NCBI GenBank assembly: GCA_016858145.1
Contig: JAEHOE010000060.1
Location: 372,001 to 436,000 of the forward strand
Direction: 5' to 3'
Source of the DNA: Edaphochlamys debaryana
Taxonomy: Eukaryota > Chlorophyta > Chlorophyceae > Chlamydomonadales
DNA length: 64,000 bases
Under the pieces are notes generated by a model, which did not search any database, was not told the origin of the DNA, and worked only from the letters and a program-made list of their open reading frames with translations. The translations under genes and the position numbers were made by a program. Positions 43,351 through 55,520 of the stretch are shown here, piece after piece; position 1 is the stretch's first letter; each line of letters opens with the position of its first letter.

Positions 43351-45516
43351 TTACGACTGCTCCCTCAGCCGCATGCGCATCTGCCAGCGCAGCTCGTCCC
43401 GGCGGTTGGCGGTGGGCGCCTCGGTTGCCTCGCCCAGCTCCTTCTTGGTGCGTGCGCGCGTCTCCTTGAGCAGCCGCGCGCGCTCCGCCTCCTCGGTGGC
43501 GTGCAGGCTGGCGAAGTGGCTGTGGAAGTTGACGGGCTTGCGCTGCGTGCCCTTGGTGCCAGCGCCCTGCTTCAGGAACCTGTGGAAGAGAGGGTTGTAC
43601 CAGACGCGCGGCCCAGCCCTGCGTCAGCTAGGACGGATGGCAGCTGGCAGGTGCATATTGCGCAACCAGAGCGGGATCCTTCCTTGCTTCCAAGGAGCGC
43701 CAACGTGCACAGCCTCACCTGCTCTTGTCCCACTCCTGCGCCAGCTGCTGGTACCGCTTGACGCGGTCCACCTTGGGTGGTCCGACCTTGCCGCGGGTGG
43801 TGGTGGACGCCCGGCTGACGAAGCTGCGGGTGCTCGCCTGCGCGGCAGAGGAGAAGTTGCGTTGAGTCAAGGCCAGAGGGCGCTGCAGAACCCACTGCAA
43901 GAACAGGAACTATCTTTTGCTGCAGGCAAGTACAGGTGCGGACGGAAGGCCGAGCCCCTGTGAGAGCCCCACACGTACCTGCGGGCTCAGGGGCTCGTGG
44001 TCCGTGACACCGTAGTCGCCGCCACGGATCCCCAGCCAGTCCGCCGTGTGCTTGCCCGCTTGATCGCGTCCGGCCCCACGCGCAAGCGGCGCCGCGCTGC
44101 TGCCGACCGCCGCCTTGCCCAGAGGGCCCTGCTTGCCCGCCGCCTGCCCCATGGCGCGTTGCTTCAGCCAGGCCAGGTCGTGGTGCGAGGCGCTCAGCCC
44201 GCCCGGCCCTCTGTCGGGGTCCGCCACGCTCACGTCGCAGTCATCGTCAGCAGAGGTCTCGAGCATCCTGCACAGGAGCGAGCACGAGAATGACGCACTG
44301 AGGCACGTCCTGCGTTGCGAATGCTGATGCGAGGACAGGGTAACAGCCAAGCAAGGGGCCAGTTGTGGCGTGTCTATACATCACCAGGGACGCAACGACG
44401 AGGGGATGCGGCTTACGTGGACATGGACTGGTGGTAGCGGCTCAGGGCTGCGGTGCCGGGCCGAGTGTCAGCCCCCTTGTGGAGCTGGTCCCGTGACTTA
44501 GCCATGGCGCTGCCCGGCCGCGGCCCCCCTGCCGACTGCGGCCGCATGCCCCCCGCCATAGAGCTGGAGGCCGCCCCCGCCCCGTGCGCACTGATGACCT
44601 GGGCGCGTGGTGAGCGACAGGGGTGGAGGGTAGGTTCAATGCCTGGGGTACTCAAGGCGCAGCCCGCTTCCTTGCAAACCAGGACCGGTCATGCAGAGCT
44701 AGCGCACCTTTGGTGGAGGGTTCCCGAGGGAGGCGGAGTCCAGCACGCTCATGCGCCTCATGGACTCGGCCAGGCCGCCGACGCCGCTGCTGGGCGGCAT
44801 CCCAGCCCCGGTGCCACTGCTGCTCGCCGCGCCCTGGCTCCCAGGTGCTGTCCCAGTCCGCACGGCCCAGGCCGGATGCGAGCCGCTCGCCTGCACGGAC
44901 GGCCCCGCTGCTGCCGCCACGTAGGCCCCTGGGCGCCCGGCCGTGTAGCCGTATCGGGAGTGGACTGCAGCCGGCTCCTCGCGGGCTTCCGCATCCTCCT
45001 CCTCGTCCTCTTCGTCGCTGAGGCCGCCCTCCAGGATGGTGGTCTGCAGGCCCGGCCTGCTGACCCCGAGCACCGCTCCAGCGCCCGGAGCGGTGTAGCC
45101 AAACATAAAGCCCGGCGGCAACGCCATTGACCCCGTTAACGCTTCTGGGGAGCCGCCGTCCCCATCCGTGGCCGTCCCTTCCAGCTTCCTATCGATGTTG
45201 TCCAGAATGCTGCCCGTCTTTGCATAGCCGCCAGCTCTCTCCGCCCGTTTGCCTGCGAGCACAGCGTCTTGTGAGTATAAAGCACGGCGTCGCACCAGCA
45301 GTGCTTCGCGGGTGCGCAGGCAGCAACGTCCATTCTGCTACCTTCCGTTGACGCTGAGCTGCCGGCTCGCGCAGCCCCGCTTGGACGAGGGTCTGGTGGC
45401 CCGTCAAGGTCGCTAAAGTCGATGCCCATCTCCTTTAGGATTGACATGACCTGGTCCTCCGGCAAATTGTGCCCTAGCAGCTTCAGCTGCGCCTGCAGCG
45501 CTGTGAGGTCTATCAT
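43351..45516 (-). CDS. HYLS1: HYLS1-like centriolar/ciliogenesis protein
   Basis: The start at 45516-45514 gives MIDLTALQAQLKLLGHNL, with ILKEMGIDFSDLDGPPDP shortly after. The middle is long, Ser/Gly/Ala-rich and probably disordered, with an acidic patch (LSDEEDEEEDAEAREE). The C-terminus, in two exons ending at TAA 43353-43351, carries the HYLS1 region: VDRVKRYQQLAQEWDKSRFL followed later by ANRRDELRWQMRMRLREQS, matching the conserved basic box of HYLS1. HYLS1 is an outer centriole component needed for ciliogenesis rather than for centriole duplication. Exon 1/2 splicing (GAAG|GTAGCA to CTCGCAG|GCAAAC) is in phase. The gene is head-to-head with the TSNAXIP1-like gene and tail-to-tail with PSMB2. 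Assignment rests on the two conserved ends; the middle is not alignable by eye. Confidence 0.75.
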
Positions 45517-45945
45517 GGTGCTATGCCTCGCTTGCCACTGAAAGCAGTTGTGAATGTTACGGAAGAGGCCAAGGGGCAAGAAGAGCGCAAGCTTGCCCGA
45601 GCTGTCATCGCGCGGATTTCATCACGAGCCTCGCTGCGTCACGCAGCCCTCATAGCCTCCAAGTGTTGCACCAAGCATCAGAGAGTGCTCGTAGCTACGT
45701 ATATCACTGCAGCTGACTGCCAAACGACCCCTTTCTAGAGTACCTTAGAGGCCCTCGGCCGAGCAGTGCTTTGCCTCAGCTGCTGCTCTTAAACGCTCCT
45801 AATCTAAGACTTCTATACTAAGCTGAGGAGCAGCAAACAAGCGAACTCGGACGACATCCTTGCTCGGCACCGAGCTCGCCTCCGCCCCTTGTTGCGTTAC
45901 CATAATGACGCTGCTGGCTGCATAAAAACAGACATTTGGAGAGAG
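45517..45945. promoter_or_regulatory. Bidirectional promoter region, HYLS1 (minus) / TSNAXIP1-like (plus)
   Basis: The start codons of the two divergent genes are 430 nt apart. The region is less GC-rich than its flanks, and a CATAAAAAC stretch (45920-45928) lies about 20 nt before the plus-strand ATG. Shared control of two ciliary genes is plausible. Confidence 0.55.
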
Positions 45946-48836
45946 ATGTCGCGGGGTGGCGCGGTCCTCACCAGCACAATGTACGCTGACGAAGGCGGCC
46001 CCGCTGAGGAGCAGCAAGTATCGTGAGTTATGGAGGGTCGCGGAAGCGTTCTTCTGGGAGGGGCGTGTTTGTGCACGTTCCCATGGCTTTGCTCCTGTGT
46101 GCAGCAGCTTCACCCCTCCTGCCTCCCGCCTCCCTCAGGGCACTGCACAGCGAGCTCCAGTGGCAGCGCAACGAAGTGCGCATCTTCGCGCATGCAGCAG
46201 CGGAGACGCAGGTTGCCATCAAAGATGCTCTAGCGAACAAGTTCTCGGCGACACGCGCGGGGTTAGACTCCATCACCCAGAGTGCAAACGACCCGGGCTT
46301 CCTCGAGGTGGGGGGGCAGCCCTGGCACCAGGGCCAAGGCTCAGCGCAGACAGGGGTTCGTGCTGGCGGGAGGACGGGCAGGCTGCCTTACCAGGCCTGA
46401 TCAGTGCAGGGAGCCCGCCACCCCGGCGGCACCCGAAGACACACCCGTCTCCGTGTGCCCCGCACCGGTGCAGGTCTTCCCCCGCGTCGCATCACGACCA
46501 CCAAAGCTGCTGCAGGAGCTGGAGGCGATCCTGGTGGACCGCCTCAGAGCCAATGACAAGACGGCCAGCCTGCAGCCGCTGGGCGCGGCCCGGGACCGCG
46601 ACCCCAAGCTGTCCGCCAACCTGTCCCTGGACGGCCACCGGCAGGTGCGCAGCCTCCAGGGGCACAGCGGCACACGCACCGTGTGCCCCAACTACAACTG
46701 ACAAGAACTCATGCATGGGAGGGCTGGACGCAGCACCGCCTCAGGGCAGGCGCTCTTCAGCAGTCCTCGCAAGCCTGGAGCACCGGCAGCGCCCCGCACG
46801 AAGCCCTTGCTTGCATGACCCTCCTTCCCGCATCCCCCTCCCCCACCGGCCCCCCACCACCAGGTCCTGGCCGCCTTCGTGGCGGGCTTCTCCACCTACG
46901 CGCCCCTGCTCAGCCGCATCCAGGCCGAGTTTGACCGGGCGCTGAACGAGGGCGTGCGCAGCGCGCAGGTGGGGCGACACGCAGCGCATGGGGCTCTGCC
47001 CAGCGAGCGGCAGCGACGATCGGGGCCCAGCCGGGCGGGGCGGGGGCTTCTGGGCCAACGACCTCTGCCTCGTCAGGCCACAAGGCACGCACATCATCCC
47101 CAGAGAGGAGCGGGGCCTTACGGTTCGCATCCCCACCCCGCTGCGGTTGTTCCCGGCCGCAGGAGAATGTGGAGATGCGGTACGCCATGGCCCAGAACGA
47201 GCTGGCGCGGGAGCGGGCCACTGCGGAGGTCCGCGGGCAGGTGCTGTCGGAGGACCTGGGCTTCCGCGCCTCGGCCCTGGCCCGGCTGCAGGAGCTGCGG
47301 GAGCGGGCGGTGCGGGCGGAGAAGAAGAAGACGCTGGCGGAGAAGGACCTGCGGGAGGCGCTGTGAGAGCGGGGGGGCAGGGAGGAATGGGAGCGGGGCG
47401 GGTTTGGCAGAAAGCTTGGGCGGCGGGCTGGGGTCTGGGAGAGCTGTGGAGGAGGTGGTCAGAGATTCGCGGGGATCTGCCCCCTTCCAGCTGCCCGTCT
47501 TCCCACGACAGGGCCGCTGCGCACGCTGTGTGGTGCTGACTCCCCCGCTCCGCTCCCTCACCAATGCCCTCTCGTGCCCTGCCCCCCCCCCCCATCCAGC
47601 GCCGAGGAGGGGCGCATGCGGGCGCTGGTGGAGCAGCTGCGCGCCACGCACACCAAGCTCACGGAGCTGGTGGCGGAGGAGGAGCGGTGGACCACCAAGC
47701 CGCTCAGCGGCCACCTGCTGGGGCTCAGCGTGGGGCCGCTCACCAAGGAGGTGCGTAGGGGGGCTGCGGGGCGGGGTCCGGGGCGGAGGGGGAGAGGCTT
47801 GCCTGGGGCCCTGTAGCCGCAGGTCGGAGCCGCGTCAGGAATGGGAGGCTCTCAAATAGGGGCTCCCGTGCGGAGGTCTATGAGGCGGCCAATCCCATCT
47901 TGCTCACGGCTTTAGTGTTATTGCATGCCTGTCCCCTCCTGCCACATGGCTCGGTTCGCAGGATGAGATGTTCTTGGAGCAAGAGCTGGGCGGCATCTCG
48001 GACAGCCTGGTGCCCTCGCCCAGCGCCATCACGGCCGCGGCCGTGGGCGCCAGCGCCTTCCGCGCCAACAGCCTCGCGCGCAACCCGTCCACGGGGGACT
48101 CGGTGCTGCCGTCCGCGGCGATGGTGGCGGCCGGGGCCAGCTCGGGCGGCGCGCCCAAGCGGGCAGACTCGGCGGCGTCCGGCTTCACGGTGGGCGGGGC
48201 TGGGGTGGAGCGGGGTCTCGGGTGGAGCGGGGAACGAGTATCAGGCCTCTTGCCCACGTGCAGAGTTGGAGGTAATGCGGAGGGCTGGGGTGAAGTAAAG
48301 GCCAGGCAAAGGCCGGCAAGCTGGGAACAGCGGCTTACAGGCCTCGGCCATGGGAAGAGACAGGAGGCGATGCTTCTGTTGTGTCGCGAGCACCTCATCG
48401 CCTCTGTTTGCTCTCGCCACCGCAGGTGACGGCAATCACGCGGTCAGGCGTCACCACGCCGGAGTTGGGCACGCGGCCGGAGGCCTCGGGGGACGCGGAG
48501 GGGCTCGACGCGGAGCCCTCGGGGCCCACCGCCGCCGCGCCGCCGCCCGTGGAGTCGACGAGTGCGGTCAACTTCGCCGTTGACTTGGAGCAGCCAGAGC
48601 CGTCCTCGGCGGAGGCGGTGGAAGCGGAGCCGTCGGGCGAGGCCACCCCTTCCGCAGCGGCAGAGGCCTCAGAGGCGGCGGGAGAGGCGGCCAAGGGGGA
48701 AGGGGAGGCAGATGCGGGGGCGGAGGCGCCGGCAGCGGAGGCAGCACCGGCTGGCGAGGCAGCACCGGGCGCAGAAGGCGGGGCGGAAGGTGGCGAAGGC
48801 GATGCCGCGGCGGAGCCGTCGGAGGCGCCTGCCTAG
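45946..48836 (+). CDS. TSNAXIP1-like coiled-coil protein, probably flagellar
   Basis: The ATG at 45946 begins MSRGGAVLTSTMYADEGG; exon 1 ends at 46022 (TC|GTGAGT). Exon 2 resumes in phase with SALHSELQWQRNEVRIFA. The next exons contain RPPKLLQELEAILVDRLRA, then VLAAFVAGFSTYAPLLSRIQ and AEFDRALNEGV, the pattern of the translin-associated factor X-interacting protein 1 N-terminal domain. Coiled coil follows (AMAQNELARERATAEVRGQV; AEKKKTLAEKDLREAL; RALVEQLRATHTKLTELVAE). The final exon is an Ala/Glu/Gly-rich low-complexity tail of about 135 residues ending at TAG 48834-48836. TSNAXIP1 relatives are found in cilia and sperm flagella, consistent with this neighbourhood. All eight exon phases agree. 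Family assignment is moderately sure; function is inferred. Confidence 0.72.
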
Positions 48837-51156
48837 CAAGCGCGCCAAAGGGTTGGGCAGTTTGTAGGGATGCAGGATGAGGATTGTAGCGAGCACTGAC
48901 ACATTCAGGGAGACCTGTCAAGCGGTTTGCATGGCAGGAATATGGTTGGCGGACAAAGAGGCTACCCGTGGGGTAGAGCCTCCGCGGCGACCTTTTGAGG
49001 GCCTGGCACCTGGGGAGCACGGCCGGTGCTCCGAACCCCAGGAGCCGGGCCGGGTGGGCGGGCGGTGGGGGAAGGGGTGTGGTTGGGACGCCGTGGTGGG
49101 GGACTGTGAGGACTCAGGGAGCTGCGGTGAGGGGCTTGAGCCTCTGACGCCGTTAAGTTCAGGAACTTGGGCCCATGCCCTGCAAACGGGTCATGAAGGG
49201 GGCGCCTGGGTCGTCCTGGGCTGGTGGTGTAACGATGCAACGACGCAACGCATAACTCCTGTGTGGCGTCCTGGTCCTGTCGGCCCTGGTCCTGGTATGG
49301 CGAGGCCAGGGTGAGGCACGACGTGATGAGCATACTGGCACGCGCCACGCATTGTCGTGGTCATCGTCCCCGCCTTCCCGGACGTCGGGCCCCGGCCCCA
49401 GCCCCCCAAAGGTCGACTCGGCTGACGCGTGCACGCTTGGCCAGGAACCTCTGCCGCGTCGGTGCTCGATGGCGAAGGCGACAGACCGACAAGTATGGGC
49501 ATAACCTGCTTACATAACTTGCCAGGCCCGCCGTGCCTTAGCCTCACACCCAGCAGCTCATAAATTTGCCAGCAGCCCTTGAGCGGGAAAGCACAGCTCG
49601 TGGGCGAGGACACCGTCCTTCCTCCTCGGCACTAAAGCGCTGAAACGCTCACCTGGAGACCACGAGTCATCCTCATGATAACCACACCATCATTTGCCTT
49701 CGAACCACCACAACAACTCATATGCCAGTAGAATCCGATCCGTCTTCGCACCCGGCAGGCGCGCCGCCGCCTGGCACCGCCTTACAATTGCCAGCCACGT
49801 TGTAAAGAGCTAGAATGAGGCACACTCTAAGACATCACACCAACAGGCAACACAATGATTCATCGCACGACAGGAAACAAGGAGTCAGCAGTATTCACGA
49901 AGCACACATGACCGCAGCTGCGGTCGTCATGCCTCCGCGTCTGCTTATGCGGGGGGTACGGGTAGGCGAATGGGCTGTGCCCTTCCAGAAAGCCCCATCG
50001 CGTCCTTCATACCGTGCAGCATCGCGTGGCTGACCGCAACGGAACGAATGGACAGCCAGAGGCACTTGCCACGCGCGAAAGCCCCCAGACAAACAATCCC
50101 ACCCGCCAGGCGGTTATTGATCTGGGGCCCGGGTGACCGTGGCATCAAGCTCGACCCAAATAGGCCCGTGCTCGCAGACTGGCCAGGACACATGCCACAC
50201 GTCTCTTGCAGGAGCAGCCCACCGCAATCACCAGCGGGTGCTTGCAGGGGCCTGCGGACCTACGTTATTGCAACGTCATCATAACAAAATTTCCGGATTT
50301 GCTGTCAGGCCCGCGGGTCCCAAATCGCCCGCGTAGCACCGTGCAGCCTTTCGCAGCCTTCGCACGTCACCAACATCAGCGGCACCTGCCTCGCAAGCGC
50401 CGCGTCCACGGGTTGAGTTTTCCGTGCCTCGGGCAGCCACCCTTGTCCGTGCCTCAGCAGCCCCTGAAATTCTTCCACCTGCGTCCACAATAAACCAATC
50501 GCCTCAACAGCGAGGCGGTAACACGTGAGCCGGCCGAAAGGCGGCCGCCGCAAAGTGCCGCCGCGATGTTGCCTGCCGAAAAGGCCTCAAAAGCCGGAAG
50601 CAGTCCTCGCTTTGATCTTCTTCCTGGGTCGAGCGGGCGCCAGTGCACCCCGGCGGCCCGCACCCCCATCCCACGAGCCGGCGCTCCACTCTAAAGCCGG
50701 CTATAGCGTTAGGCTTCTTCTCTTCGCTCCGAGCAGTATCAGCTCCTGCCCAGCGGCAGCCTGGGCCGACCGCACTTGGGCCGACGTGAGTGCAGCTGTC
50801 GGCCGCGGCGGTCCGCCCCAGCACTCGGCAGGGCCCCGCTGTATGCCGTTCACCAGCCGTATCGCCACCTTGCGCGGCGGGCCATGGGCCCGTGCGGCCC
50901 CGCCGCCGTCCCGTGCTCCGCCGCTCCCCTCCTGCTGGCCCCTCCCCTCCTCACCGCTCCCCTCCTGAGGTCTGCGCGCTCCTGTACACGGCTCTGTACG
51001 CGCCCCGGCACACTCAGCAGCCCCACAGCCGCAAGGGCCCCCGCGCGTGCCTCTCCGCCGCACCAAACCACCCAGTGCTGGACCTTCCACTAGCCTCGGC
51101 CTCGCCTCCAACCCGCCTCCTCCCCGCCTCCACACGGGCCCTCACCGCCGCCTCCC
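48837..51156. other. Long intergenic region, about 2.3 kb
   Basis: I see no supportable gene. It lies between the 3' ends of the TSNAXIP1-like gene and PEX3. A candidate TGTAA at 49228-49232 would serve the plus-strand gene. The stretch 49600-50300 is lower in GC and could hold an unrecognised repeat, but no ends or duplications are visible. Confidence 0.4.
49228..49232 (+). terminator. Candidate TGTAA polyadenylation signal for the TSNAXIP1-like gene
   Basis: TGTAA about 390 nt beyond the stop codon. Confidence 0.35.
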
Positions 51157-54100
51157 TCACCGCAGCTCCAGCGGCGCCGCGAAGGCCACGGCGCACATGG
51201 ACATGACGGCCGGCAGCGCGGCGATGCGCTCCGTCACCTCCCGCGCGTCCACCCACAGCGGCTCGCAGGCGCCCTGCACCTGCCGGAGGCACCGCGCCAG
51301 GGGCTTGGGCGCCATCGCCGCCAGCGCCGCGGCGGCTAGGGAGGAGGCGCGGGCCGCGCCGCTGATGCTGGCGCGTGGCGGCGGCGTGGCGGAGGAGGCG
51401 GGGGAGGGCTGGCGGGAGCCGCTCGGGCGCTCGGAGGCAGCGGGTGCGGAGGAGGAGGCCGCCGCGTCGTCGCCTGCGGCGGTGCTGAAGGGCGAGGCCA
51501 GGCGGACGTGGGCGGGCGGAGCCGGGGAGACCTCGGCCGGGGCGGAGGCGGCGTGGGCGGGAGCGGAGGAGGAGGGGGAGGTCGCGGAGGGGAGCTGCTC
51601 GGCGGCAAGGGCAGGCGCCGAGGAGGAGGAGGGTGTGGGGGAGGCGGGCGGTGGGGAGGCGGGCGGTGGGGATGCAGTCGCCGCCTGCTGTTGCTGCTGC
51701 TGCTGTTGCTGCTGGTGTTGCTGTAGCGCCGCGGCGGCTGCTTGGGAGATGAATGTGGCGTGGATGTGGGCGGCGCAGGTGCTGAGGCACTGCCCCACCG
51801 CGGCGTGGAGCGCCTCCCTGCGAGCGGCGGCAAACCAACCACGCGCACAAGAGCACATCAGCCACCGGCCACAGAAAGCCATTCATGACTGAACCCATAA
51901 AACCCACTAGGCCTCCCGCCGCAGGCCCAGGCCCTCCAAACCCTCAGCTCACCCCACCCCCACTCCAACCCCCACCCTGCGCCCACTCACCCGAACCGGT
52001 AGTTGCACAGCACCCGCCTCAGCTCCCCCTCCATCTCCTCCACCATGGCCGCACTGGCCAGCGCGCGCCGGTACGACCCAGCGCTGCCCGCGGCCGCGCC
52101 CGGCGGCAGCAGCGGCGCTCCGTTGGCGGCGCCGCCAGCACTGCCGCCGCCGCCCAGCACGTCCACGGGGCCGTTGGCGGCGCCCGCAGCGGCGGCCGCC
52201 AGCGCCGCGGCGGCGGAGGCGGGCCCCAGCACGATGTCGGCCCAGGCGCAGCCGCCGGGCGTGGAGGCGCTGGCGGAGGCCACTGCGGTGCCCAGCGCTG
52301 AGGCCATGGACTGCGGAGGCGGGGTGGGGAGGCATGGCCGAGGCACGAGGGCAGCGGTTCGGGCAGCGGTTCGGGGCAGCCCTGCATGCCGTCCCGCGGG
52401 CATCCCCGCCCTCAAGCCCGGCCCCCCCACAACCGCGACCCCGCCGCACCTGCACCAGCCCTGCCAGCTCCTCGGGCGTAACGCTCACGTCCAGGGGCGT
52501 GTCGCCCAGCAGCTGGTCCGTCACATGCATGGCCTGAGGGCGGGTGGACGGGCGACAGGGTTTCAGTGGTGCAAGCTGCTTACCGTACATCTCTGCATGG
52601 CAGCTCACAGCTACGGTCTGCGCCCGGCTCGCGGCCCCGGCGTGAAGCCCCACATGTCGCACCCAGACGCTTGGGCCCCCACCTGCTCCACCAGCCACTC
52701 CACGCCCCGCTCCGCCAGGTGCTCGCAGGCCAGGAAGGACTCCGCGGCGCCGGCCGTGAGGCGGGGCGGCAGGCGCATGCGCTGCGCGGGCGCCGAGGGC
52801 TGCCGCAGGCTGGAGAACTTCTCCTGCAGGAACAGGTGCCGGCCTGGGGGGGGGGCGGAGGGGGGGGGGGGAGGTGGAGGTCGGCACTCGTGAGGTGGAT
52901 TGGGCCGCAGCAATCAACCCACATCCGACAGAGCAGACCATGCCTTGGATTTCGCTCGACCCCCTCCGACCCTGGCCCCACCACCTTCCTTCCATCGCCG
53001 ACCCCTCTCCGCCCTCAACACCCCCCACCTATGATGTTGAGCTTGGCCCGCACCGCCAGGTCCGCCAGCGGCAGCAGGAAGGCCGCGGCCACGGTGCGCC
53101 CGAAGCACAGCTGCGCCAGCAGCCGCAGCTGCGCCTGGGCGCCGCCGGCGGCAGCGGCCGCCGCTGCAGCGGCCTCGTCGCACCCCTCCGCCACCGCTGC
53201 CGCCTGCGCCGCCGCCAGCCGCTGCGCGTGCAGCTGCTTCACCAGGGACACGTCCGTCAGCTGGGGGTGGGGAGGGGTGGGGAGGGAAGGGGAGGGGAAG
53301 GGGAGGGGAAGGGGAGGGGACGGAAGGGTAGGGTTAGAGGCGGGACGGTCAGCGCTCTGCTAGTGAGCGTGCTGGGGGTCAGGAAGCATGGGCCTAGGCC
53401 GGCCGGGCCCGGAACGGCCGGGGCCCCTCCCGTCCGCCCCCGCTCACCGCCTGCAGCTTGGCCTGTATCCGCGGGATGAGGCTCGCCAGCTCCTGCTCGT
53501 GGGCGCACAGCACGCAGCGCACGCGTCAGCGCTTGAAAAGTATACCCCAAACCGCCAATCCGCAGGCCTCGCGCCCACCATCATACCGCCAAACCACCGC
53601 CCTCTCCCACCAGGGCTTGCTACCACGCAAGCACGCGCGTGTCCCCGTACGCCACCAGCGACCCTCCCGCCCCTTAACCCCCCGCCCGGCCCCACCTGCG
53701 GCGCCGACACCTGCTGTATGTAGGTGAAGTGGCTGTCCAGGGTCTCGTCCAGGGAGTCGGGGGAGCCGCAGTCGTCCCCCGCGCCCTCCTCACCCCCCTC
53801 GTCAGCCAGAGAGGCGCCGCGCAGGATGGCCGTCAGCTCGGCCTCAACGCTGGGGTGCGGAGGGGGAGGGGGGGAAGGGAGGGGATGGAGGGGTGCAGGG
53901 GAGGTGGGTGGGAGGGAGGGAGGCAGGAGGGCGGCTTTGTGGGTTGGGCGCGTCGGGGAGAGGGGAGAGCGTGGGGCGAATCGGTGTCGACGGGAAGAGG
54001 AAGACAAGCGCATAGAGGAGCTAGAGAAGGGGTTGGGGATTGCTGAGTAAGTGGATCCCGCGCACCTGCGCTGCTGCAGCAGCTTGGTGGTGGTGTACCC

Positions 54101-54642
54101 CGAGTACCTGTTGGCCAGGGGGTGGAACGGTCGGGTTCAGTGCGTGCGTTAGGCGTGAGCGTGCGGACGGCAACGGTGCTGCTTGCATATGGAAGCAAGT
54201 CGGAACGGTGAAGGTGTGGAGAGCGGGAGGGCGGGGGCGGGGTGGGCCCCGCAGCTACCCCACCCCCCGGCGGTGCTGGCGCTGTGCTGGCGGGGTGCGA
54301 GCTCAGCCCGCGAAAACGGAGCCCGCAGCTGACCAGCCGGACCCGCTATTCGAGGCACTTGCCACTTGCCAGGAACCCAGGGGCAATTTGCTGGACCGGG
54401 CGCAGGCTGGGGTTTAAGAGCATGACGGAAGCTCTAGGACTCCGCGGTCCAGCACTAGCGCCCAGCGTTCCGCGACTCGATTCTCACCACCAATAGGCAG
54501 CAGCCATGCCTGCTGCCGAGCCCAGGAACCCAAGAACCATGCGTTTCCTGCGCGCAGAAAGCACAGGGTGAGAGCTCTGAGCCTAACATATAGGCGGCCA
54601 GCTTTCTAGTCTCACGCACCTTCTCCTCAGCATGTCCAACAT
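51157..54642 (-). CDS. PEX3: Peroxisomal biogenesis factor 3 (peroxin-3)
   Basis: Exon 1 starts at 54642 (MLDMLRRR) and splices to KRMVLGFLGSAAGMAAAYW, the short basic N-terminus plus membrane anchor of PEX3. Further exons give YSGYTTTKLLQQR, DETLDSHFTYIQQVSAPQ, ELASLIPRIQAKLQA, LTDVSLVKQLHAQRLAA, and TVAAAFLLPLADLAVRAKL joined to NIIGGRHLFLQEKFSSLR, which is the most diagnostic PEX3 block. Then come FLACEHLAERGVEWLVEQ and AMHVTDQLLGDTPLDVSV. PEX3 anchors PEX19 at peroxisomes and the ER to insert peroxisomal membrane proteins. Unusual here are large Ala/Gly-rich insertions and, in the last exon, a polyglutamine tract (about 51680-51725) followed by a Ser/Ala/Pro-rich spacer before the C-terminus, which ends AAPLELR at 51157. 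These make the protein much longer than the usual 370 or so residues. Confidence 0.87.
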
Positions 54643-54995
54643 GGCCAGCTAGAGCTTGGCGGGGACCGAGCCCCGCCGAGGATGTCCGCTCACGTCAACG
54701 ACTCCGCCTAGAGGCCTGCTCTGCGTCCAGTTATTGCTGCTAGCAGCTTACAGCGCGCAACGGACTTGGCTCCGCTAAACGGCGACGTGCCCTAAACACC
54801 GGAGCAAGGATGCCAAGCCTTATGGACTTATGGCTCGCCGCAGTGCTGCCAACCTCGTCAAATGCCTAGCGCCAATGTCAATTCATCCAGTCTTGGCAAA
54901 CAGCTGCAGCAACTGGCTGTGTGGCCGCGCTTGCCGATCGCCCATGTAGATACGCCCGTGTCAACTGCCGGCTCACCCCCGCCTAACCCCCCGCC
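54643..54995. other. Region upstream of PEX3, adjoining a BTB gene fragment
   Basis: It contains the PEX3 promoter and 5' UTR on the minus strand and the breakpoint side of the downstream BTB fragment. No further feature seen. Confidence 0.4.
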
Positions 54996-55520
54996 TCACG
55001 GATCTGGCCCCCCCGACCATTCCCAAAGCCTCCCCTCCCCGCCCCCCCGCCCGAGGCGCCCCCTACCCGCTACCAGCAGCTGTTGCCTGGCCATCGGGTG
55101 GCTGAGCACCGAGGGGATGGCCCACGCCGGCACCTTGCCAAGCTTCACCTCCTTAACACTGCCGCCGGCGGGGCCTGGGAATGAGAAGGTAGCGCCGGCT
55201 GCAAGAGAACCCGCATTCTTCGCCAGCCGCTCTTGGCAGGCGGCGCGCAAGCGTGGCCTCAGCTCAGCGGCTGCGGGGTCGTGCTCCGGGTCCGGCAGCA
55301 GCTGGCGACAGGCGTAAAGCTCCGCCACGCCCGAGAGCCGCGACCGGGCCAGCTCCACCAGCGCCGCGTCGGCGGCCTTGGGGCACCCCTCAACGCCCAG
55401 GAAGGCGGCCAGGCGCCGCACGCGCATGAGCCCCGCGACGTTCCCCACGTCGAGCTCCCCGGTGTATATGAAGCGGATCGCGGAGGCAGGCGGAGAGGGC
55501 ATAGGGGAGTTCCTCTTCGT
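54996..55520 (-). pseudogene. BTB/BACK family copy 4, fragment truncated at both ends
   Basis: Homology starts abruptly near 55517 at the point equivalent to PYALSA in copy 1, with a short foreign insertion before IRFIYTGELDVGNVAGLM. It continues through FLGVEGCPKAADAAL, LYACRQLLPDPEHDPAAAEL and GSVKEVKLGKVPAWA, and stops after SVLSHPMARQQLLV near 55072. The N-terminal half of the BTB domain, the end of the BACK region and all downstream exons are missing. DAP of AFPDAPSV is also deleted (AWAIPSV). Nucleotide identity to copies 1 and 3 in the central part is very high. The open frame beyond the breakpoint (WEWSGGPDP) is unrelated. This is a dead internal fragment of the family. Confidence 0.85.
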
